The notes beneath the pieces are model-generated. The model saw nothing but the letters and a program-made list of their open reading frames with translations. It searched no databases and was not told where the DNA came from. The translations under genes were made by a program, and so were the position numbers. From contig CAILLM010000009.1 in NCBI GenBank assembly GCA_903835075.1, positions 44,134-108,133 of the forward strand: 64,000 bases of DNA. The letters run 5' to 3'. Each line of letters begins with the position of its first letter. Position 1 is the first letter of the stretch. Shown here one piece after another: positions 1 through 8,452 of the stretch. This DNA comes from Candidatus Staskawiczbacteria bacterium. Its GTDB lineage: Bacteria > Patescibacteria > Paceibacteria > Paceibacterales > Staskawiczbacteraceae.

Positions 1-104
1 AGAAACACTTGTAGCCGCTTTTTTTTGCATCAAAATACTAAATCACATAAGCCTTTCATTTTTCTACAAAAATTGCTATTATTTATTAATAAATAGATAA
101 ATTT

Positions 105-1304
105 ATGATAAATACAAATCCGCAAAAAATAGATGAGATATTAATTCGTGGAGTGGGAGAGGCGATTATTAAAGAGCATCTCCAAGAAAGGCTATCTAGA
201 GGAGAAAAACTTAGAATAAAATTTGGGATAGACCCCACTGGAAGTGTTTTGCATTTAGGGCATGCGGTTTGTCTGCTAAAATTGAGAGAACTTCAAGACG
301 TGGGGCATCAAATTATTTTTTTAATAGGCGATTTTACGGCAAAAATTGGCGACCCAACGGGAAGAACTTCGGCAAGGACGCCATTAACCGAAAAACAGAT
401 TAAGGAAAATATGAAAAATTACAGGAAGCAAGCAGGTTTAATTTTAGATTTGCGTAAAGTAGAAGTCCGTTACAACTCTGAATGGTGGAACAAGATGAAT
501 TTGGGTGAAATGATGCAATTATCAATGAAGGTTACATATAGTCAAGTTTCCGCCAGAGAAGATTTTAAAAAAAGACTTGCAGAAGATAAGGATTTTACTG
601 TTGAAGAGTTTTTGTACCCTGTTTTGCAGGGGTATGACTCGGTTGCCTTAAAGTCTGATGTAGAAATTGGAGGAACCGATCAAAAATTTAATATATTAAT
701 GGGACGACAAATTCAGAAAAGATATGGGCAAGAACCACAGGACGTTATTACTATACCATTGTTGGAAGGTTTAGATGGAAAAGAGAAGATGAGCAAGTCT
801 CTTGGTAATTATATTTCTATTGTCGATGAGCCTTTTGATATGTATGGAAAAATTATGTCGCTTCCCGATAGTTTAATTCTACGATATTTCGAACTTTGTA
901 CGAGGGTCTCTGCGGAAGAAATTTCTCAAATTAAAAAAATAGAAAATCCCCGTAATCAGAAGATGGTATTAGCAAAAGAAGTTGTTAGAATGTATCACGG
1001 AGAAAAGTTAGCACTTAAGGCCGAAGAAGAATTTAATAAAATTCATAGGGACAAAGAACTGCCAAGTGATATGCCTATTTTCGAAACAGAAAAAGTAAAT
1101 TATCCACCATTAGATTTATTATTTGATGCAAAATTGTCTGTTTCAAAAAATGAAGCTAAGAGATTAATTGAAGGTGGTGGAGTGGAAATAATCAATGGAG
1201 AAATTAAACAAAGAGTTGAGGATTGGAAAAAAGAGATTAATTTAAAAGATGGCGATATTATAAAAGTTGGTAACAGAAAGTTTATTAAGATATCGATAAG
1301 CTAA
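105..1304 (+). CDS. tyrS: tyrosyl-tRNA synthetase
   Basis: Charges tRNA-Tyr with tyrosine in the cytoplasm. A class I Rossmann catalytic core carries the HIGH-type signature HLGH at residues 50-53 and KMSKS near residue 230. The last 60 or so residues form an S4 RNA-binding domain. At 399 aa it has the usual full length. No clear ribosome site precedes the ATG. A possible -35 TTGCTA (73-78) and -10-like GATAAA (96-101) would place the transcript start almost on the start codon. The next gene follows after 14 nt, so the two may be co-transcribed, though their jobs are unrelated. Confidence 0.97.
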   Translation: MINTNPQKIDEILIRGVGEAIIKEHLQERLSRGEKLRIKFGIDPTGSVLHLGHAVCLLKLRELQDVGHQIIFLIGDFTAKIGDPTGRTSARTPLTEKQIKENMKNYRKQAGLILDLRKVEVRYNSEWWNKMNLGEMMQLSMKVTYSQVSAREDFKKRLAEDKDFTVEEFLYPVLQGYDSVALKSDVEIGGTDQKFNILMGRQIQKRYGQEPQDVITIPLLEGLDGKEKMSKSLGNYISIVDEPFDMYGKIMSLPDSLILRYFELCTRVSAEEISQIKKIENPRNQKMVLAKEVVRMYHGEKLALKAEEEFNKIHRDKELPSDMPIFETEKVNYPPLDLLFDAKLSVSKNEAKRLIEGGGVEIINGEIKQRVEDWKKEINLKDGDIIKVGNRKFIKISIS

Positions 1305-1318
1305 AAAATAAAAATTAT

Positions 1319-2638
1319 ATGAAAAAGATAATCATAATTTTTGCGATTGTTGCTATCCTTGTATTAGGAATTGGTGGAAGTTATTTGATGTCATATTTTT
1401 TTTCCGGCACTAATTATGCCAGTATTTTTTCGTCGATAATTAATACTAAGCCATCTATTCTTGTACTTAAATCAAGTTTTTTTAAGAATGATCCAATCGC
1501 AGTAAGCATAGCAAAAGGGAATGATTATCTTCTAAGCGATTCCTTTGAGCATATTAATAGTTTTGAGTTTAAATTATTAAGCGCATTTAAGCAATTAGGT
1601 TTTGTAGGGCTAGGATACAGCGCTTATGATGGACAATCTCCGGTTAGTGGAGCTGTAAACTATTTTAGAAAAATTCATAGTATTCGGGCATCAAATTATC
1701 TTGATAAAAAAACCTTAGAGTTTCTAGATAAGGAGCTTGCACAGAGAGAGATCAATGATAAAAAAGTTGCAACAACATATCCTCCATTTTCTAAATTTAT
1801 GGATAGCCCTATTAATGAGCCACCTAAAGAACATCTTGCGATGTTACTTGCTGGATTATTTGGGTCTTTGCCAAAAAATATCACAAGTTTTGAGGGATGT
1901 CATAATGTTTGGACGGTTGAAGAATTTAGAGATAGCTTATCGTATGGTCTTGGGGGGAATTTAGGTAGATTTATTAGTGAAGATTCAACTAGATATCTTA
2001 CGCCTCAAGAGTATAATGATTTGATATCAAACAATCAAACAGATTTTAAATACTGTAATGATTTATATTATTCTGCTAATCAGCTAGATAATTGCTTAAC
2101 CCCCGCCCTACATGTGAATACGCAGATTATGAGCGACTTTGATTATATTTATACTGTCACGCACGAATTCGGACATTCTGTTGCTTTTAATAGTGATAAT
2201 TTAACTGATGTCAGTAAACCCAGTGGAATTTGTCTATTTGGTGGCATTTCTTTTGTTATGGATTCTTCCTGCCCTGCGGGACATGTTAGCATTTCTGATA
2301 AAAAGCGTGTAGATAATAACGGCGAATTTATTAGTGAATATGCTAAAACTAATCAAGATGAGGACTTTGCAGAATCTTTTTCTGCTTACGTACTTGCTGG
2401 AGATGTCTTTAGAGAGAGAGCAAAAAGCAATTCATATTTAAAGCAAAAATACGATTTTTTGAAAAACAATGTCTTTGATAAAAGAGAATTTGATACAGGT
2501 GGTTTGGAACGTTATGAGCTTTGGAATTCAAAACATAATAGTTTACCAAATGTTGTGCGAGATTACTTCACCCAAGAGTCTAGCTGGGTATGGGATTACA
2601 AATATAATATATTAAAACAGAGTAAATGGTTTTTCTAA
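1319..2638 (+). CDS. secreted or membrane-anchored zinc metallopeptidase
   Basis: Predicted extracellular zinc peptidase. An N-terminal hydrophobic segment (about residues 4-28) acts as signal or anchor. The zinc site is HEFGH at about 282-286, followed some 65 residues later by EDFAESF, where a Glu is placed as third ligand, as in gluzincin-type peptidases. The central region holds several Cys residues, consistent with export. I do not recognise a named family. The substrate is unknown. It lies in a run of exported or wall-related genes (2674 membrane protein, D,D-carboxypeptidases), which fits a surface role. The peptidase call rests on the motif and the assignment to a subfamily is open. 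Confidence 0.75.
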   Translation: MKKIIIIFAIVAILVLGIGGSYLMSYFFSGTNYASIFSSIINTKPSILVLKSSFFKNDPIAVSIAKGNDYLLSDSFEHINSFEFKLLSAFKQLGFVGLGYSAYDGQSPVSGAVNYFRKIHSIRASNYLDKKTLEFLDKELAQREINDKKVATTYPPFSKFMDSPINEPPKEHLAMLLAGLFGSLPKNITSFEGCHNVWTVEEFRDSLSYGLGGNLGRFISEDSTRYLTPQEYNDLISNNQTDFKYCNDLYYSANQLDNCLTPALHVNTQIMSDFDYIYTVTHEFGHSVAFNSDNLTDVSKPSGICLFGGISFVMDSSCPAGHVSISDKKRVDNNGEFISEYAKTNQDEDFAESFSAYVLAGDVFRERAKSNSYLKQKYDFLKNNVFDKREFDTGGLERYELWNSKHNSLPNVVRDYFTQESSWVWDYKYNILKQSKWFF

Positions 2639-2673
2639 AACGATTAAAGTTAAGCAAATAAAAATAAAATAAT

Positions 2674-3258
2674 ATGAAAAAAACAACTATAATAGCAACA
2701 ATTATAATTATTATTGTAATTTTAGGAATTGGAGGATATTTTTATTACGAAAACAGTTTGCCAAAATCAAATCCAAAGCCTGTGACTTGCACCATGGATG
2801 CAAAAGTTTGTCCCAATGGTTCTTCTGTGGGCAGAACAGCCCCAAATTGTGATTTCGCACCATGCCCTGTTGGGGTTTCATATAAAAATTATGAATATGG
2901 ATTTAATTTGAGTCTTCCAAATGCATGGTCAGATTATAAAGTAATTAAACAAAGTTGGCAGGGGCGAACAGTTGATACGGGAAAAGTTGATTACACTGGG
3001 GTTGAGGTAATTATAAAAAATCCACAAACAACGCCAACACAAGCATGGCAAGATATTCCTGTTATGGTTTTTACGCCAGATGTTTGGAAATTAATTTCTG
3101 AAGAAAAAGTTGCAGTTAGTGCAGCTCCAATTCCGCCAGAAAAGATTGGGGAAAATGCAAAATATGTTTTTGCTACGCCACCAAGATGGTATGGTTTTAC
3201 TGATGATAAGGGTTGGCAGGAAGCGGTTGATGCAGTAAAAACGTTTAAAGCTTTTTAA
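2674..3258 (+). CDS. membrane-anchored protein with Cys motif and PsbP-like domain
   Basis: A single N-terminal transmembrane helix (residues 5-27) is followed by a short four-Cys motif (CTMDAKVCP then C..APCP, about residues 39-67). From memory this motif recurs after signal anchors in many Parcubacteria proteins. The remaining 120 residues, starting at YKNYEYGF, resemble a PsbP-like beta domain with a FxLxxPxxW core. The function is unknown. It is likely extracellular. It sits 35 nt after the metallopeptidase and 20 nt before aspS, so it may share their transcript. Confidence 0.6.
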   Translation: MKKTTIIATIIIIIVILGIGGYFYYENSLPKSNPKPVTCTMDAKVCPNGSSVGRTAPNCDFAPCPVGVSYKNYEYGFNLSLPNAWSDYKVIKQSWQGRTVDTGKVDYTGVEVIIKNPQTTPTQAWQDIPVMVFTPDVWKLISEEKVAVSAAPIPPEKIGENAKYVFATPPRWYGFTDDKGWQEAVDAVKTFKAF

Positions 3259-3278
3259 TTAAATAATAAAATAATTTT

Positions 3279-4733
3279 ATGCCAAGATTTTTAATAAAAG
3301 ATACAGCAAAACATATAGGTGAAAAAGTGAGAATTTGTGGTTGGGTTGATACCAGAAGAGCTCACGGGAAAATTTTATTTATTGATTTGCGTGATATAAG
3401 CGGAATTATGCAGGTTGTTTTTGTGCCCTCAAATAAAGAAGTTTATGATTTGGCGCAAACTTTGAGGCCAGAATGGGTTGTGGAAATTAAGGGACAAATT
3501 GTTAAAAGGCCAGAGAATATGGTTAATGATAAAATTGAAACAGGAATGGTTGAGCTTTCTGTGGACAGCTTGAAAGTTTTGTCACAATCTGAAACTTTGC
3601 CTTTTCCAATTGACGGAGATGGTTACGATATTGGCGAAGAAAGCAGGATGAAATATAGATATTTAGATTTAAGAAGGCAAAGGATGAAAGACAATATCAT
3701 TATGCGACACAAAACTATAAAGTTTTTCAGAGACTTTTTAGATAAAGAAGGTTTTGTGGAAATAGAAACCCCAATGCTAACAAAATCAACACCGGAGGGG
3801 TCTAGAGATTTTGTGGTTCCATCAAGGTTGCAACCTGGTAAGTTTTTTGCTTTGCCACAATCTCCTCAACAATATAAACAATTGCTAATGGTAGCCGGTA
3901 TGGAAAAATATTTTCAAGTTGCTAGATGCATGAGGGACGAAGATTCAAGGGGCGATAGGCAATATGAGCACACGCAACTTGATATAGAAATGAGTTTTGT
4001 TGAAAGAGAAGATATTTTGGAATTGGTTGAAAGAATGTTGATAAAAATGATTGAGGTTGTTTATCCCAATAAAAAAATTCAAGAAACGCCATTTCCAAGA
4101 ATTCCTTATGCCGAGGCAATGAAAAAATATAAATCAGATAAGCCCGATTTAAGAAATGATAAAAATGATCCAAATCTTTTAGCTTTTTGCTGGATAGTTG
4201 ATTTCCCTTTTTTTGAAAAAACAGATGACGGCGGTTGGACATTTGTTCACAATCCGTTTTCTGCTCAAAAAGAAGAATTTATTCAGAACTTGTTGGATGG
4301 CAAAGACATAGAAAAAATAATAGCCAACCAATACGACATAGTACTTAACGGCTGGGAATTAGCAAGCGGAGGAATTAGAAGTCATGACCCGAAGGTTCTT
4401 GAGAAGGTTTTTGAAATTATGGGATATAAAAAAGATGAAATTCAAAAACAATTTGGTCATATGCTGTCTGCATTGGGATTTGGTGCGCCCCCTCATGGTG
4501 GAATTGCTCCTGGAATCGACAGGCTGGTTTCTCTTTTGCAGAATGAGCCGAACATAAGAGAAGTTATTGCTTTCCCAAAAACTGGTGATGGTAGAGATTT
4601 TATGATGGATGCTCCTTCGGAAATTTCTAAAAAACAATTGGATGAATTACATATAAAAACTGATTCATTGAAAAATACCAAAGAAAAAGTGAAACCAGCA
4701 ACTCAAAAAAAATCTACAAAAACTAAAAAATAA
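3279..4733 (+). CDS. aspS: aspartyl-tRNA synthetase lacking the GAD insertion
   Basis: Class II synthetase that charges tRNA with Asp. An N-terminal OB-fold anticodon domain (residues 1-105) precedes the catalytic core. Motif 2 (RCMRDEDSRGDRQYEHTQLD) starts near residue 215 and motif 3 (GGIAPGIDRL) near 407. In bacterial AspRS of about 590 aa a GAD domain is inserted after the conserved SDKPDLR. Here SDKPDLR (about residue 286) is followed within 17 residues by the returning core segment WIVDFPFFE, so the GAD domain is cleanly absent and the protein is only 484 aa. A Lys-rich tail of about 20 residues ends the chain. The stop overlaps the next ATG by one base. Whether it also charges tRNA-Asn cannot be read here. 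Confidence 0.96.
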   Translation: MPRFLIKDTAKHIGEKVRICGWVDTRRAHGKILFIDLRDISGIMQVVFVPSNKEVYDLAQTLRPEWVVEIKGQIVKRPENMVNDKIETGMVELSVDSLKVLSQSETLPFPIDGDGYDIGEESRMKYRYLDLRRQRMKDNIIMRHKTIKFFRDFLDKEGFVEIETPMLTKSTPEGSRDFVVPSRLQPGKFFALPQSPQQYKQLLMVAGMEKYFQVARCMRDEDSRGDRQYEHTQLDIEMSFVEREDILELVERMLIKMIEVVYPNKKIQETPFPRIPYAEAMKKYKSDKPDLRNDKNDPNLLAFCWIVDFPFFEKTDDGGWTFVHNPFSAQKEEFIQNLLDGKDIEKIIANQYDIVLNGWELASGGIRSHDPKVLEKVFEIMGYKKDEIQKQFGHMLSALGFGAPPHGGIAPGIDRLVSLLQNEPNIREVIAFPKTGDGRDFMMDAPSEISKKQLDELHIKTDSLKNTKEKVKPATQKKSTKTKK

Positions 4734-5707
4734 TGAACATAAAAAGGATTATTGCAGGACCATTATTATCTGTTATATTTTTGATATTTTTTGCATATTT
4801 AATTTCTAATTTGCAATTGGTTTTTGATATAGGTTCAAAACATATAGGTGCAAAAGTTGATGGTAGTGAGCTTTTGGGAAGCGTTTCTAGTGGTGTTCAA
4901 AATGTTTTGCCAGATGTTAATAATAATACAACATTTATAATTGAAAATAATGTCACGCCCGTTATTGATCGAAAAATTCCTGTTGTTGCAACAATAAATG
5001 CAAAATCAGCAATTTCAGTTGAAAGTAATCTTGACGGTACAAACAAAATTATTTTTGATAAAAATTCTGATGCAAAATTACCTATTGCCAGTTTGACCAA
5101 ATTAATGACCGCTGCAGTTGTTTTGGACAACTACAATTTATCAGATACTTGGAAGGTAGATAAAATTGCTGACTCTCAGGCATCTATGAAACAAGATGTT
5201 AAGTTGGGAGATGAAATGACAGTAAATAGTTTTTTGGAAATAATGCTAATTGAATCTAGCAACAAGTCTGCATATACTTTGTCAGAAATAATTGGAGAGC
5301 CAAAATTTGTGGAATTAATGAATCAAAAAGCGCAAAGCATGGGTTTGGAAAACACTTCATTTTTTGACCCAACAGGGCTAAGTTCGCAAGATGTTTCTAC
5401 GGCAAATGACTTAGTAAAACTAACAGAATATATTTTAAAAAATTATCCTAAAATATCAGAGATAAGTCAGAAAAAAGAGCTTTATATAATTGGGTTTGGA
5501 CAAGTTGTAAATACAGACCAGCTTTTAGGAGAAATACCCGAGGTAGTTTGTAGCAAGACAGGCTTTACTACAACCGCAAAAGGATGCTTGCTTTTGGCAG
5601 TTAAAAATCCTAAAAATAATGACTATATAATTAATGTTATTTTGGGTGCAGATGATAGATTTTCTGAAATGAAAAAATTAATAAATTGGCCAACAACCTG
5701 TAAATAA
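4733..5707 (+). CDS. D-alanyl-D-alanine carboxypeptidase, peptidase S11 family
   Basis: Serine D,D-carboxypeptidase (DacA/PBP5 type) that trims the last D-Ala from peptidoglycan stems outside the membrane. An N-terminal hydrophobic segment (residues 5-27) anchors or exports it. The three penicillin-binding motifs are present: SLTK at about residue 120, SSN at about 175, and KTG at about 275. It is 324 aa and lacks the long C-terminal domain of PBP5. It starts inside the aspS stop codon and is followed 3 nt later by a VanY-like enzyme with the same chemistry, then mraY. This forms a small wall-remodelling operon. Confidence 0.9.
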   Translation: MNIKRIIAGPLLSVIFLIFFAYLISNLQLVFDIGSKHIGAKVDGSELLGSVSSGVQNVLPDVNNNTTFIIENNVTPVIDRKIPVVATINAKSAISVESNLDGTNKIIFDKNSDAKLPIASLTKLMTAAVVLDNYNLSDTWKVDKIADSQASMKQDVKLGDEMTVNSFLEIMLIESSNKSAYTLSEIIGEPKFVELMNQKAQSMGLENTSFFDPTGLSSQDVSTANDLVKLTEYILKNYPKISEISQKKELYIIGFGQVVNTDQLLGEIPEVVCSKTGFTTTAKGCLLLAVKNPKNNDYIINVILGADDRFSEMKKLINWPTTCK

Positions 5708-5710
5708 AAA

Positions 5711-6409
5711 ATGGAAAATAAGAAGGTATTATTTTTGTGTGTTATTTTGATAATTTTTATTTTTGGTGTGGGGTTGTATGTATTTAAATTACAAAAACAA
5801 AATAACAATATAGTTATTCCAGAATTGAAAATAGAGCAATCAAATAAAACAGAGAAATTAAATGCAGATTATTTATTGGTGCAAATTGATAAACATCATT
5901 GTTTGTCAGCTGACTATACGCCCTCAGACTTAGTGAGCATTTCAAATTATAACATTTCTACTGAAAATAATTTTAAACTTAGAAAAGTAGTAATTAATGA
6001 TTTGGTTGCCATGGTTGCTTCGGCTAAAAAAGATGGAATTGATTTAAAAGTTATTTCAGCTTATAGAACATATCAAGATCAAAAAAGAACTTATAATTCT
6101 TGGGTAAGTCAGTTGGGCGAGAAAGAAGCTGGTAGGCAAAGTGCGCCAGCAGGATGTAGCCAGCATGAATTGGGCACAGCAGTTGATTTTAATGAACTAA
6201 GTATTTCTTTTTCAAATACTCCAGCGGGAATTTGGCTTTCTAAGAATGCATGGCAATATGGGTGGGTAATTTCTTATCCTATAAATTCAGAAAATGTAAC
6301 AGGTTATATTTATGAGCCGTGGCATTATAGATATATTGGAATAAAAAATGCTGAAGAATTAAAAAAATCGGGATTAATATTAAGTGACTTTTTAAATATA
6401 AAAAAATGA
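5711..6409 (+). CDS. VanY-like D-alanyl-D-alanine carboxypeptidase, peptidase M15B family
   Basis: Zinc D,D-carboxypeptidase anchored by an N-terminal transmembrane helix (residues 5-25). The M15 zinc and catalytic motifs are visible: SQHELGTAVDF (zinc His about 152 and Asp about 159) and EPWHYR (catalytic Glu and third zinc His about 205). The upstream segment SAYRTYQDQ is also typical. It removes terminal D-Ala from muropeptides. Its neighbour is a Ser-type enzyme with the same substrate, so two unrelated D,D-carboxypeptidases are co-transcribed. No vanA/vanH genes are present, so a resistance role is not suggested. It overlaps mraY by 4 nt. Confidence 0.88.
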   Translation: MENKKVLFLCVILIIFIFGVGLYVFKLQKQNNNIVIPELKIEQSNKTEKLNADYLLVQIDKHHCLSADYTPSDLVSISNYNISTENNFKLRKVVINDLVAMVASAKKDGIDLKVISAYRTYQDQKRTYNSWVSQLGEKEAGRQSAPAGCSQHELGTAVDFNELSISFSNTPAGIWLSKNAWQYGWVISYPINSENVTGYIYEPWHYRYIGIKNAEELKKSGLILSDFLNIKK

Positions 6410-7470
6410 TAACCACACTAACTTTTAACATTATCAAGATATTTACGTTGGCAACATTGGCGTCAACTTTAGCGGTTATTTTGACTCCTCTTTTGACGCA
6501 TTTTTTATATAAAAATCAGCTTTGGAAAAAATCAGCAAGAAAAAAAGCAATTTCTGGGGAAGACGCAGTAATTTTTAATAATTTACATAGAGAAAAAGAG
6601 GTGGGCACTCCTCGCATGGGCGGACTTTTAATATGGGTGACGACAGTATTTATTATTTTTTTATTTGCTGGGTTGTCTGCAATTTTCCCAGATGATTGGA
6701 TTGCTCAATTTAATTTTTTATCAAGAAGCCAAACATGGTTGCCCCTTTTTACATTAGTCGTAGCATCTATTGTTGGATTGGTTGATGATCTACTAGTTAC
6801 TAAAGGTTGGGGAAAGTATATTGGTGGTGGTATTTCTTTTAGAAAAAGATTATTGCTTGTGGCATTGATTGGCTTAATTGGAAGTATTTGGTTTTATCAA
6901 AAATTAGGATGGGATACAATTTTTATTCCTTTTGTTGGAGACGTGGCTATTGGGTTGTGGTATATACCATTATTTATTGCTGTAACAATCGCTTGTTGGT
7001 CGGGCGGAATAATAGACGGTTTAGATGGGTTGGCAGGTGGAACTTTTGCCTCAATTTTTGGTGCTTTTGCAATTGTGGCATTTTCAACTGGTAAAATTGA
7101 TTTAGCTGCATTTTGTGCGGTTATAACGGGTACTTTGTTTTCATTTTTGTGGTTTAACGTGCCACCTGCCAGATTTTATATGGGAGAAACGGGGATTCTT
7201 GGTTTAACAACTGTTTTATCAGTAATAGCTTTTTTGACTGATTCAGTTTATGTTTTACCAATAATTGCTGGGCTTTTGGTAGTTACAGTTGCATCTGCAA
7301 TAATTCAACTTCTTTCAAAAAAATTCAGAAATAAAAAAGTATTTCATTCCACGCCAATTCATCATCATTTTGAAGCATTAGGTTGGCCATCTTATAAAGT
7401 TACAATGCGAGCTTGGATTGTTGGAATTGTTTTGGCGTTTATTGGTGTGGCAGTAAGATTATTAAGGTAG
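6406..7470 (+). CDS. mraY: phospho-N-acetylmuramoyl-pentapeptide-transferase
   Basis: Integral membrane enzyme that transfers phospho-MurNAc-pentapeptide to undecaprenyl phosphate, making lipid I. Ten hydrophobic segments can be counted. Family signatures are present in order: EVGTPRMGG, the DD pair in VDDLLVTKGWGKYIGG, GIIDGLDGLAGG, ARFYMGETG and the cytoplasmic histidine loop HSTPIHHHFEALGW. The length of 354 aa is normal. It overlaps the VanY-like gene by 4 nt (ATGA), so the genes are translationally coupled. The next step, MurG, is encoded 26 kb away on the other strand, and the carrier-lipid synthase gene uppS lies 7 kb downstream. Confidence 0.97.
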   Translation: MITTLTFNIIKIFTLATLASTLAVILTPLLTHFLYKNQLWKKSARKKAISGEDAVIFNNLHREKEVGTPRMGGLLIWVTTVFIIFLFAGLSAIFPDDWIAQFNFLSRSQTWLPLFTLVVASIVGLVDDLLVTKGWGKYIGGGISFRKRLLLVALIGLIGSIWFYQKLGWDTIFIPFVGDVAIGLWYIPLFIAVTIACWSGGIIDGLDGLAGGTFASIFGAFAIVAFSTGKIDLAAFCAVITGTLFSFLWFNVPPARFYMGETGILGLTTVLSVIAFLTDSVYVLPIIAGLLVVTVASAIIQLLSKKFRNKKVFHSTPIHHHFEALGWPSYKVTMRAWIVGIVLAFIGVAVRLLR

Positions 7471-7612
7471 GTGGTTGAAAAAAACAAAAAAATAAGTATA
7501 ATTAAAAAGAATTCGAAAAAGAAATTGATGCTAGAAGAATTGAGATAAAGCTGAAGAAATTTAAGAATAGGAATATAATTGAAAAAATAATAAAAGAGCA
7601 AGAGATAATCAT

Positions 7613-7683
7613 GGGCCCATAGTAAATCGGTATTACGCCTCCATGGCATGGAGGAGGGCCGGGTTCGATTCCCGGTGGGTCCA
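7613..7683 (+). tRNA. tRNA-Ala (anticodon GGC)
   Basis: The cloverleaf closes fully. The acceptor is GGGCCCA with TGGGTCC and contains a G3:U70 wobble, the identity element of alanine tRNA. The D arm is GTAA/TTAC with GG in the loop. The anticodon stem CCTCC/GGAGG carries loop ATGGCAT, anticodon GGC at 7646-7648. The T arm CCGGG/CCCGG has loop TTCGATT. The discriminator is A at 7683. The CCA end is not encoded (CAT follows), so a CCA-adding enzyme is needed. Confidence 0.96.
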
Positions 7684-7693
7684 CATTAGAAGT

Positions 7694-7723
7694 AAAAAAA
7701 TACGGTCGCATGGTATGCGACCG
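7694..7723 (-). terminator. intrinsic terminator of the GreA-like gene
   Basis: The perfect inverted repeat CGGTCGCAT/ATGCGACCG (7703-7723) with a 3-nt loop is followed on the - strand by a U-rich tract (the A run at 7694-7700 on +). It lies 27 nt past the stop of the - strand gene and directly after tRNA-Ala. Confidence 0.8.
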
Positions 7724-7749
7724 CCTGTTGCGGGGCCCAAAAGGGCTCT

Positions 7750-8265
7750 TTATTCGGTTTCGGGTTTCGACCCGGCGATGCTGATGGAAATTTCCAAAAT
7801 CTTCACTTGGAAGGTTCTGCCCTTGATTGTGATGGGTTCATCAAACCCAACTTCCTGATCCATAAGGGCTTCGGCTAGTGGGGCATCAAAGGATATTGTT
7901 TTCATGCCGTCGCCTTCACGTTGGCCGACAATGCCCCACATCTCTTCTTCGCTGTCCCTCGTGATTTTAACAGTTGTACCAATAGCGACTTTTTTGTTGT
8001 CTGTTGGCTCAGGGACAACAACAGCCTCTTGGATTAAGGCACACGTTGCGCCGAATTGAGATTGGAGACCGAAGTGGCTGTAATCCTTATCGGTATACGA
8101 CTCACCGTCTTCTCCTTTTTCCTTGTCTCTGGGTTCGGCGACTTCGCGCCTAAGCCTTTGTCCCAATTCACTGCGTAGCTGTTTAAGGGCATCAAGTCCT
8201 CTTTGGGTGACTTGTGGCTTTACGACTATGAGCGGTGCCGCTGTCTGTGTTTTTATTCGTTTCAT
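7750..8265 (-). CDS. GreA/GreB-family transcript cleavage factor-like protein
   Basis: The C-terminal 70 residues (from VAIGTTVKITRD to TFQVKILEI) match the FKBP-like domain of Gre factors, including the GMKTISFDAPLAEALMDQEVG stretch that corresponds to the usual 'SPLGRALLGKKVGD' region. The N-terminal half, where Gre factors have a coiled coil reaching into the RNA polymerase secondary channel, is helical and charged (QRGLDALKQLRSEL) but poorly conserved, so cleavage activity is uncertain. I place the start at ATG 8265, giving 171 aa. An in-frame ATG at 8352 would add 29 residues of poor quality that include the promoter region. The gene is less A+T-rich than its neighbours and stands alone against the main direction. 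Confidence 0.7.
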   Translation of the reverse strand: MKRIKTQTAAPLIVVKPQVTQRGLDALKQLRSELGQRLRREVAEPRDKEKGEDGESYTDKDYSHFGLQSQFGATCALIQEAVVVPEPTDNKKVAIGTTVKITRDSEEEMWGIVGQREGDGMKTISFDAPLAEALMDQEVGFDEPITIKGRTFQVKILEISISIAGSKPETE

Positions 8266-8376
8266 ACAGGGGGTTAGTTGTGTAGAGTTGATTGTTAATA
8301 TGCGAGTAACAAAATTCCAGGGTGGATTTTTGTTAAATAAACAATAACACAAATTATTATTTGTTGCAACAAGGTG

Positions 8377-8405
8377 TTGACGTTAAGAAACAAAAAATGT
8401 AAATT
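8377..8405 (+). promoter_or_regulatory. sigma70-type promoter of the 8453 gene
   Basis: TTGACG (8377-8382), 17-nt spacer, TAAATT (8400-8405). The same TTGAC-N17-TAAATT layout precedes asd and the 22298 gene. Confidence 0.7.
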
Positions 8406-8452
8406 TAATCAATTAGCTGTTTGAGAATCAAAATCGAACCAAAGAATTGCAA

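Noticed and set aside
1..104. End of an upstream gene or RNA
   Set aside because: No stop-bounded frame or stem-loop with clear meaning; only a possible tyrS promoter.
7643..7858. Open frame on + across the end of tRNA-Ala and the terminator
   Set aside because: It runs through a full tRNA and the 3' end of the GreA-like gene; no ribosome site.
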